This document shows positions 25,370 to 31,662 of a stretch of 38,608 bases of DNA, piece after piece. The notes under the pieces were generated by a model that was given only the letters and a program-made list of their open reading frames with translations, was not told the origin of the DNA and did no database searches. Origin of the DNA: Sphaerisporangium sp. (lineage in GTDB: Bacteria; Actinomycetota; Actinomycetes; Streptosporangiales; Streptosporangiaceae); NCBI GenBank assembly GCA_025964675.1, contig JAOPYI010000230.1, positions 1 to 38,608 of the forward strand, in the 5' to 3' direction. Within the stretch, counting starts at the first letter, position 1. Each line of letters begins with the position of its first letter. The position numbers were made by a program, and so were the translations under genes.

Positions 25370-25735
25370 TCAGCGCTCCAGGTTCTGCTGGGCGGACCGC
25401 AGGACCCGCAGGTGGCCGCGCCGGCCGACCTCCACGCCCTGCCCGACGGGCTCTCCCGAGGACGGCGCGGGCCTCGCCGCCTCGCGCACGGCGTTGGCCA
25501 GGGCTTCCAGGTCGTCGGTGCTGGGTTGCCCCGCCTCCGAAGGCAGCCGGACGACCTCCCATCCTCGCGGGGCCGTCAGCCGCTCCGCGTGGTCCGCGCA
25601 CAGGTCATAGCAGTGTGGTTCGACGTACGTCGCCAACGGGCCCAGCACTGCGGTCGAGTCAGCGTAGACGTACGTGAGTGTGAAGACGGCAGGCTGCCTG
25701 CAGGCGGTACGGGAACAGCTGCGGACGGGGCTCAC
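25370..25735 (-). CDS. DUF3499 family protein
   Basis: A 121-residue actinobacterial protein starting at a GTG. The N-terminus SCSRTACRQPAV and the segment EPHCYDLCADHAERL supply cysteines 7, 12, 42 and 46 plus His49 in a pattern that could bind one zinc ion. TLTYVYADSTAVLGPLA between them is the strongly conserved core of DUF3499. The C-terminal 50 residues are low-complexity. No function is known. It is the positional counterpart of Rv3258c, upstream of manB and divergent from the metallopeptidase-family gene. No clear RBS is seen, so translation may be leaderless. Confidence 0.88.
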   Translation of the reverse strand: MSPVRSCSRTACRQPAVFTLTYVYADSTAVLGPLATYVEPHCYDLCADHAERLTAPRGWEVVRLPSEAGQPSTDDLEALANAVREAARPAPSSGEPVGQGVEVGRRGHLRVLRSAQQNLER

Positions 25736-25922
25736 GGAGGGACCGTATCCGGTCCGCGTTCACATTGCCACCACCTGGCAGCTCTTAACGAGCGTGTCGC
25801 CACAATTCGGACACTTGCCATCCGTTTACGGGCTACATGGTCCGGCACGAAATGCTCTTGGTGAAGGCCCCTCCGAGCGGCAGAAGGCACGGGATCCGCG
25901 AAGCACGATCTAGGCTTGCGGT

Positions 25923-26387
25923 GTGAGTTCGGCCCCAGGCGGCAAGGCCCGCCCCAACGGCCCGCGGCGGCGCGACCGGCACGGCCGCGGCATGCGCGGC
26001 CCGCTCGCCCCGTCACACGTGCCCATCGCGCGCTCGCGGAGCGAGCGCTTCGACGATTTCGTGCTGGACGCCGTCGATCGGCTCAAGCTGAAGTGGAGCG
26101 GGCAGCTCTCGGCGGTCGAGTTCGCCGTCGAGGAGGTCCCGCCGGCCGACGAACTGCTCGACGGGCCCGGCAGGCTGTCCTCCGACCCGATCCCCTTCGG
26201 CCGGGTGCAGTCGGCCATGGGCGGCTCCCCTGCGGTCGTCGTGGTCTACCGCCGCCCGCTGGAAGCAAGGGCCCGCGACCGCGACGCGCTCGGCGCGCTC
26301 GTGCACGACGTGGTCGTCGAGCAGGTCGCCAGCCTGCTTGGCCTCTCCCCCGAGACCGTGGACCCCGGCTACGACGACCGCCACTGA
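25923..26387 (+). CDS. Metallopeptidase-family (zincin-like) small protein
   Basis: A 154-residue protein matching the family annotated as metallopeptidase (Rv3259 position). The conserved core runs from SERFDDFVLDAVDRL through VEFAVEEVPP and VVVYRRPLEARA to ALVHDVVVEQVASLLGL. Family members elsewhere carry HExxH in the last segment, but here it reads His128-Asp-Val-Val-Val-Glu133, so a standard zinc site is lost and catalysis is doubtful. The basic N-terminus (about 1-30) is low-complexity. The GTG at 25923 follows a weak TAGGC. It is divergent from DUF3499 across 187 bases and convergent with the DUF5719 gene. Confidence 0.82.
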   Translation: MSSAPGGKARPNGPRRRDRHGRGMRGPLAPSHVPIARSRSERFDDFVLDAVDRLKLKWSGQLSAVEFAVEEVPPADELLDGPGRLSSDPIPFGRVQSAMGGSPAVVVVYRRPLEARARDRDALGALVHDVVVEQVASLLGLSPETVDPGYDDRH

Positions 26388-26407
26388 GCGGCTACCACCG
26401 GGAATGT

Positions 26408-27838
26408 TCAGGGGAGCACGACGGTAGGGGACTCGACGATCTGCGGGACGATGGCCCAGGTGCGCGCGAGTGCCAGCGGCTGGGTGGTGATCAGCAGCCC
26501 TTCGGGTGTGCTCTCGTCCAGCACCCGCCCGCCGTACACCGGCCCGGAGCCGGGCTGGGGCAGCACGACCACGCTGTAGTCGCCCCGGCCGCCGGGCGCG
26601 GCCAGCTTGATCTCCTTGGAGCGCGACGCGGGGATCTCCACGTCCACGGGCGGAGGCGCGGCGCCCCGCCTTGGCAACGTCTGCACGCGCACCTTTCCAG
26701 CGGCTGCCGGAGCCGAAAGGATCAGCCGGGAGGAGATCTTCTTCCCGCTCCGGTTGTCGGCCACGACGCTGCCGATGTCGATCGCCACCGCGCCCGCGCT
26801 GAACGCGACGTCCTGCTTGGTGCCGGTGCCCGTCACCATGAGCCCTGCCACGATCGGGACGTCGGCGGTGAGCACGATCGCCGACGGCTGGCCGCCGATG
26901 CCGGTCGACAGGTCGAGCGACGCGGTCGACCCGGCCGGCACGTCGAGCGACTCGCGGTTCTTCATGGCGTAGAACCCGTCGCGCGTCAGCGCCTTGACGT
27001 GGACGACGGTGTCGGAGTCGCCCGGCGCGGTGACGTACAGCTCGCGCAGGCCGCCCCCGCCCGGGATGCCCGGCACGACGACGCTGGTGGCGGGCTCGGC
27101 CGCGGCGGGCAGCCAGTCGGCGCCCTTGCCCTTCCCGAGTACGGCTTTCGCCGCCGCGGCCACCCGCCCGCTGATGGTGCGGACCTCCACGGCCATGACC
27201 AGAGGCGAGGGCGCGAGATCGCGCATCCGTACGGCGCGGTGCTCCCCAGGCTTGAGCACGAGGCCGTTGCCCGACTCGCTGACCACGGGACCCTCGCCGG
27301 CGTACACCATGACCGTAAGGACGGCCTGAGCCGCGTCGGCGTTGGTGAGGTACAGCACGACATCGGCGGCGGCCGGGCCGGGACCGACGAACCACGCGCT
27401 GGAACCGGGCTCCACGCAGCGCACCCCGGCCAGCCCGCGCGCCGCGCCGGCCGCCTGCCGGGTCGTCTGGGTGGCCTCCAGCCCGGCGGCCATCGCCCCC
27501 GCACCGGCGATCTCCAGCGGCCCGGACTTCGCGGGCACGTCGCGCTGCCACAGGAGGCCGGGCTGGTCGAGCCTCGCCAGCGGCGACGCCTTGGCCTTCA
27601 CCTCGGTCACCGTGGCCTGCCCCGCGCCCGTGCCCCCCTGCGGGGTGATCGTGCTGACCGTCGCGCCGCCCGGGTCGGGGCAGACGGTCGCGACCGACTG
27701 CACGGCGACCCTCGCGGGAGTGGCGGGTGGCACGGCGGCGACGCCGGGACGGGTCACGAACGCCACGCCGAACAAGGCCGTCATGGCCACAAGGACCAGG
27801 GCCAAGAACCCGAAACGGCTCTCGATCAGCGCCCTCAC
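26408..27838 (-). CDS. DUF5719 envelope protein coupled to the glycosyltransferase
   Basis: A 476-residue protein with one N-terminal membrane helix (about 9-28, FGFLALVLVAMTALFGVAFV) and a large extracytoplasmic part of repeated beta-rich segments (for example TSVVVPGIPGGGGLRELYV and AAADVVLYLTNADAA), consistent with DUF5719. No catalytic motif is evident. The GTG start overlaps the glycosyltransferase stop in GTGA, implying coupled synthesis and probably a complex at the membrane. A role in handling or exporting the product of the glycosyltransferase is inference. It is convergent with the metallopeptidase-family gene across 20 bases. Confidence 0.82.
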   Translation of the reverse strand: MRALIESRFGFLALVLVAMTALFGVAFVTRPGVAAVPPATPARVAVQSVATVCPDPGGATVSTITPQGGTGAGQATVTEVKAKASPLARLDQPGLLWQRDVPAKSGPLEIAGAGAMAAGLEATQTTRQAAGAARGLAGVRCVEPGSSAWFVGPGPAAADVVLYLTNADAAQAVLTVMVYAGEGPVVSESGNGLVLKPGEHRAVRMRDLAPSPLVMAVEVRTISGRVAAAAKAVLGKGKGADWLPAAAEPATSVVVPGIPGGGGLRELYVTAPGDSDTVVHVKALTRDGFYAMKNRESLDVPAGSTASLDLSTGIGGQPSAIVLTADVPIVAGLMVTGTGTKQDVAFSAGAVAIDIGSVVADNRSGKKISSRLILSAPAAAGKVRVQTLPRRGAAPPPVDVEIPASRSKEIKLAAPGGRGDYSVVVLPQPGSGPVYGGRVLDESTPEGLLITTQPLALARTWAIVPQIVESPTVVLP

Positions 27839-30800
27839 CGGACCAGCACTCCCTGGGCCTCCCGTTCCACCGGCACCTCGACGTACTCCTCGGCGGCCTC
27901 CGCGCTCCGGGCCCCCGGAGAGGCGAGGACCAAGACCAGCCCCACGAGCACGACCTGGATCCACAGCCACGCGTCATGCCAGAACGCGGCGTACGCAACC
28001 GTGACACGGCCACCCGCGGCGGGCGCGTCGAAGCCCTGCGCCCAGCCGCCCACGGTGCGCCCGGCGAGCGTCGAGCCTCCGGCCGTGGCCGTCCACGCTC
28101 CGGCGGGCTCCGCCAGCGCCAGCGTGCGCCCCGCCGGGCCGGGAGGCACGACCACCGTGAGGCCGCCCCCCGACGTCTGGGTGTACGGGACGGGGGTGCG
28201 CCGGCCTGTGTCGTCCACGAGGTACGCCCGGCCGAGGGGCTGGACCATCCGCCACAGCCCGGCGCCGGCCGAGAGGTTCACCCGTACGAGCGCGGGATCG
28301 GAATCGAGGGAACGCCGCACCTTGGGATCGACCGGGGCGGGGACCGCGATGAAGCGGACACCGTAGGTGGCGAGCGTGACGGCGTCGTCGCCGCCACGGC
28401 CCCCGGCGATGCCCGCCACGATGTCCGACAGCCGTCGGCGCGTCGCGTCGGGCACCGGTAGTTCCGTCTCGCCGAGCAGGGGCGTGCGGCCGCGCAGCAC
28501 GGTGAAGGCGAGCCGCTTGTCCGCCCCGGAGCGGAGCACGATCGTGCTCTCGCCCCCGGTGGAGCTCGCGGCGGCGAAGTCGCTGATCACGCTGGGCACG
28601 CCGCGCTGCAGCGGGCCTCGCGTGCCGTCCTTGATCCACAGACCCGCGACCAGCACGGGACTGGTGCACGCCACGAGGACGAGGAACGCGGCCCCCGCCC
28701 GGCGCAGGCCACCGGCCTGGTTGAGCTCGATGACGCGGTGACCTGTCAGTGCGGCGGCCACGATCAGGCCCGTGGCGGCGAACGCCAGCGGCACGCCAGG
28801 CCAGGCCGGGGCGCCCCGCACCGGGACGCGGCTGGCCACGATGGCGACCAGGATGCCGAAGACCGTGACGCCCCAGCCGACGATGACCACCGTCTGGTGA
28901 CGCCGGAACAGCAGGGCGGCGAGCGCGGCGGCGATCAGTCCCCCGGTCACCCACACGGGAGGCATGCCGGGGCCGCCGGGGCTGAGCAGGAGCAGCGCGT
29001 CGGCGGGGAGCCGGGGGTCGACCAGCCCGGGCCGGTGCAGCCCGGCCTCCAGCAGGATTCGGCCGGGGTCGCCCGCGATCTGGGCCAGCCACGGGAACAG
29101 CAGCACGATCGGCACGGCCATCGCGATGCCGAGCGAGACGCCCACCCCGCGCCGGACGCCGCCGAAGGACACCGCGGCGAGGCCGCCGAGGACCGCGACC
29201 AGCACGTAGACCAGGGGGGCGAAGGCCGTGCCGACCGCCAGCAGCAGGCCGAGTGCCCACGCGGCGCGGCGCGCACTGCGCCGCTCTCCGGTGATGACCC
29301 TGGACGCGAGCGCGGCGTACGCGGGAAGCAGGACGAACACCACCGCCGTGCCCAGCCGGCCGCCCGCGACGGCTCCCGTCGCCACCGGAAGCAGCGCGTA
29401 CGAGGCGGCCAGCCAGACCCGGGCGAGCGGGTAGGAGATCATGGAACGGGTCGCGACGTACGCGGACAGGCCCGCGAGCGGCACGCAGCCGAGCAGGAGT
29501 ACCGAGACGGCGAGCCACGTCTTGCCGAGGAAGATCGTCGACAGCGCCGCGAGGACCGCGACGTACGGCGGCGCCCAGCCGTCCGAGCCGAGCCCGCTGG
29601 CGTGGTAACCCGAGGTGTAGAACTGCCACAGGTCGGACGCGCCGCCCACGACCGGGACGAGCGCGCCGCCGCCCAGCAGGTCGCCGTAGAGCAGTGACCG
29701 CTCGGCGGCCAGCGTGACGGCCACCAGGGCCAGGCAGAGAAGCACGCCGGGGTTGCCGAAGACGCGCTGCATCAGCCCGGCGTCGGTCAGCAGCTCGTCG
29801 CCGTCGTCCTTGGACGGCTCGGAGATCACCGCGTGGTGCCGCCCCGCGGAATCCATCGGCCCGGAGCCGGACAGGTAGTTCTGGACCATGTCGGCCAGGC
29901 GCCGGTAGGCCATGCCCGACGGCGTGAACAGCCGCTTCACATGGGGATAGCCCTGTTTCCTGCCCTGTCTTCGCGCCTTTCTCGCCTTTATCAGACGGCG
30001 AGGGCTGCCCAGCACGGATGCCATGGCGACGAGCTCGTCCAGGGCGTTCGCGGGCTGCTTGGCGAGGAGCAGCAGGAACGTGCGCAGCAGCGACCCGAAC
30101 GTGTTGCGCACCAGCGACCACACCAGCGACCGGAAAGGCAGGTTGGCCATGACCACGAACATGGCGTTGCGCCGGTCGAGCCTGCGGGGATGGTCGGAGC
30201 TCGCGGCCATGCGGCGCCTGCGGCGCGTCGCCGCCTCGGCGTGCCAGGCGACCGCGTCGGTGACGTTCAGCACGTGGTAGCCGGCAGCCGTCGCCCGCCA
30301 GCAGAGATCGAGGTCGTCGCGGAAGAGGGGCAGGCCGGTGTCGAGGCCGCCGAACTCCTCCCACACGTCGCGACGGATCAGCATGCCTGCCGTGGACACC
30401 GACAGCACCTTGCGGACACCGTCGTGCTGGCCCTGGTCGTACTCCCTGGGCTCCAGGCCCGTGTCACGGCGCCCGGACCGGTCGACCGTGACGCCGACCT
30501 CGAGCAGGGTGCGGCGATCGAGCCAGTCACGGAGCTTCGGACCGAGGATGGCGATCTTCTCGTCCTCAGCCGCGGCCCACAGCAGCGCCTCCAGCGCCCT
30601 CGGATCGGGGGCGCAGTCGTCGTGCAGCAGCCAGATCCATTCTTCGCCGCCCGCGCGCGGTAGCCGGTCGAGCACCGCGGCCACGGCCTCGCCGAAACCG
30701 GTCGAACGCGGCAGGGTGAGGATGCTGTTGGGGCCGAAGGCCTCGGTCAGGATCTTCGCGCTGCCGTCGCGGCTGCCGTTGTCGACGCCGACGACACGGT

Positions 30801-30906
30801 CAAGGGGACGCGTCTGCCCGAGGACGCCCTCCAGCGTCTCCCTTAGCCAGCGGGCGCCGTCATGGCTGACGACGATAGCTGTGACCGATGGACGCGGCGG
30901 GTGCAC
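27835..30906 (-). CDS. Large membrane-embedded family 2 glycosyltransferase
   Basis: A 1023-residue fusion of an N-terminal GT2 domain (about 1-300) with a long polytopic membrane region and a C-terminal extracytoplasmic part. The GT2 domain shows VTAIVVSHDGARWL, the nucleotide-binding VDNGSRDGS, HDD at 95-97 as the DxD-type metal site, and RDDLDLCWR (about 196-204) as the acceptor/base region. Multiple hydrophobic helices run from about 375 to 720, and a last helix near the end (WLWIQVVLVGLVLVLAS) precedes a short tail. The layout suggests transfer of sugar to a lipid or wall polymer at the membrane. The polymer is unknown; the whiB and manB neighbours suggest cell wall glycan. It is coupled to DUF5719 and starts 231 bases after whiB. 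Confidence 0.88.
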   Translation of the reverse strand: MHPPRPSVTAIVVSHDGARWLRETLEGVLGQTRPLDRVVGVDNGSRDGSAKILTEAFGPNSILTLPRSTGFGEAVAAVLDRLPRAGGEEWIWLLHDDCAPDPRALEALLWAAAEDEKIAILGPKLRDWLDRRTLLEVGVTVDRSGRRDTGLEPREYDQGQHDGVRKVLSVSTAGMLIRRDVWEEFGGLDTGLPLFRDDLDLCWRATAAGYHVLNVTDAVAWHAEAATRRRRRMAASSDHPRRLDRRNAMFVVMANLPFRSLVWSLVRNTFGSLLRTFLLLLAKQPANALDELVAMASVLGSPRRLIKARKARRQGRKQGYPHVKRLFTPSGMAYRRLADMVQNYLSGSGPMDSAGRHHAVISEPSKDDGDELLTDAGLMQRVFGNPGVLLCLALVAVTLAAERSLLYGDLLGGGALVPVVGGASDLWQFYTSGYHASGLGSDGWAPPYVAVLAALSTIFLGKTWLAVSVLLLGCVPLAGLSAYVATRSMISYPLARVWLAASYALLPVATGAVAGGRLGTAVVFVLLPAYAALASRVITGERRSARRAAWALGLLLAVGTAFAPLVYVLVAVLGGLAAVSFGGVRRGVGVSLGIAMAVPIVLLFPWLAQIAGDPGRILLEAGLHRPGLVDPRLPADALLLLSPGGPGMPPVWVTGGLIAAALAALLFRRHQTVVIVGWGVTVFGILVAIVASRVPVRGAPAWPGVPLAFAATGLIVAAALTGHRVIELNQAGGLRRAGAAFLVLVACTSPVLVAGLWIKDGTRGPLQRGVPSVISDFAAASSTGGESTIVLRSGADKRLAFTVLRGRTPLLGETELPVPDATRRRLSDIVAGIAGGRGGDDAVTLATYGVRFIAVPAPVDPKVRRSLDSDPALVRVNLSAGAGLWRMVQPLGRAYLVDDTGRRTPVPYTQTSGGGLTVVVPPGPAGRTLALAEPAGAWTATAGGSTLAGRTVGGWAQGFDAPAAGGRVTVAYAAFWHDAWLWIQVVLVGLVLVLASPGARSAEAAEEYVEVPVEREAQGVLVR

Positions 30907-31115
30907 GGAGGTGATGTCCTTGGGGGCTCGTGTGGCTTGCGCCGATCACGATACGGCACCCCGGCCACGCCGGGTCCGCCACTCTCCCAAACCTGTGCCT
31001 CGATCGCCTGCCGGCGGTCACGCCCCCTCGCCCGGCCTGCGGCTATGGCCCCCCTCGACCCTAGCCGTAAGGCCGTGACCGTGATCGCTCAGCGTTGATC
31101 GGGCTGTCTCAACCC

Positions 31116-31129
31116 GTGACCGTTGTCAC
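31116..31129 (-). terminator. Short hairpin after whiB
   Basis: GTGAC (31116-31120) and GTCAC (31125-31129) flank a 4-base loop, 8 bases past the whiB stop. The stem is only 5 bp and lacks a U-tract, so termination may be partial and allow read-through into the glycosyltransferase gene. Confidence 0.35.
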
Positions 31130-31137
31130 CTTGATCT

Positions 31138-31395
31138 TCAGCCGGCCTCGCGCTTGATCCGGCGCCGCTCACGCTCCGACAAGCCCCCCCAGATCCCAAA
31201 CCTCTCATCATGCTGCAGTGCGTACTCCAAGCACTCGGCACGCACCTCGCAGGACCGGCAGACCTTCTTCGCCTCCCGAGTGGAACCGCCCTTTTCAGGA
31301 AAAAACGCCTCCGGATCCGTCTGCGCGCAGAGCGCGCGCTCCTGCCATCCCAGCTCTTCCGCGCCGAGCACCTGTGCCATGACCAGATCGGTCAA
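31138..31395 (-). CDS. whiB: WhiB-type iron-sulfur regulator (WhiB2/WhmD class)
   Basis: An 85-residue WhiB-like protein binding a [4Fe-4S] cluster through Cys23, Cys46, Cys49 and Cys55 (LCAQTDPEAFFPEKGG, then CRSCEVRAEC). The turn motif GIWGGLSERERRR ends in a basic tail. It is nearly identical in pattern to Streptomyces WhiB and mycobacterial WhiB2, which act with WhiA or in septation. The start is a TTG at 31395, decided by a perfect AGGAGGTG six bases upstream and by agreement with the N-terminus of Streptomyces WhiB (TDLV versus TELV); an internal ATG lies five codons later. The position next to fbiA matches Rv3260c. Confidence 0.95.
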   Translation of the reverse strand: MTDLVMAQVLGAEELGWQERALCAQTDPEAFFPEKGGSTREAKKVCRSCEVRAECLEYALQHDERFGIWGGLSERERRRIKREAG

Positions 31396-31400
31396 TGCAC

Positions 31401-31408
31401 ACCTCCTG
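31401..31408 (-). promoter_or_regulatory. Strong RBS setting the whiB TTG start
   Basis: On the minus strand AGGAGGTG is a near-perfect anti-16S match ending 5 bases before the TTG. It is the strongest RBS noticed in the window and is paired with a weak start codon, which may tune output. Confidence 0.8.
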
Positions 31409-31488
31409 CCGATCGCCCGCCCGCCCCGCAACGGAGCCCCCCATTTGAACACCTTCCTCAATACCCAGCATGTGAAAGGCGTAACAAC

Positions 31489-31510
31489 ACAGCTGTAATT
31501 ACACGCGTGT
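31489..31510. promoter_or_regulatory. Cluster of three overlapping palindromes upstream of whiB
   Basis: Three perfect palindromes occupy 22 bases: ACAGCTGT (31489-31496), TGTAATTACA (31494-31503) and ACACGCGTGT (31501-31510). They lie about 95-115 bases before the whiB start, where developmental regulators act in Streptomyces whiB promoters. The central one is a typical dimer-site shape. I cannot assign the protein that binds. Confidence 0.5.
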
Positions 31511-31662
31511 GCCCCGTGTGGCGTCAAGCAGCATGACAGTATCCGGGGAAAGACCAGCTCACCCCGGTATGCAGGCCTCGGCGGAATACACGGTCGTCTT
31601 CGGCATATGTCGCCCCGCGGAGGATCCGACGGCCTTCTGTAATCCTCCGATCTTCAATGCCT

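Noticed and set aside
28738-29697. Plus-strand frame opposite the glycosyltransferase
   Set aside because: Low-complexity Arg/Gly/Gln/His translation typical of antisense GC-rich frames, while the minus strand has GT2 motifs and membrane helices.
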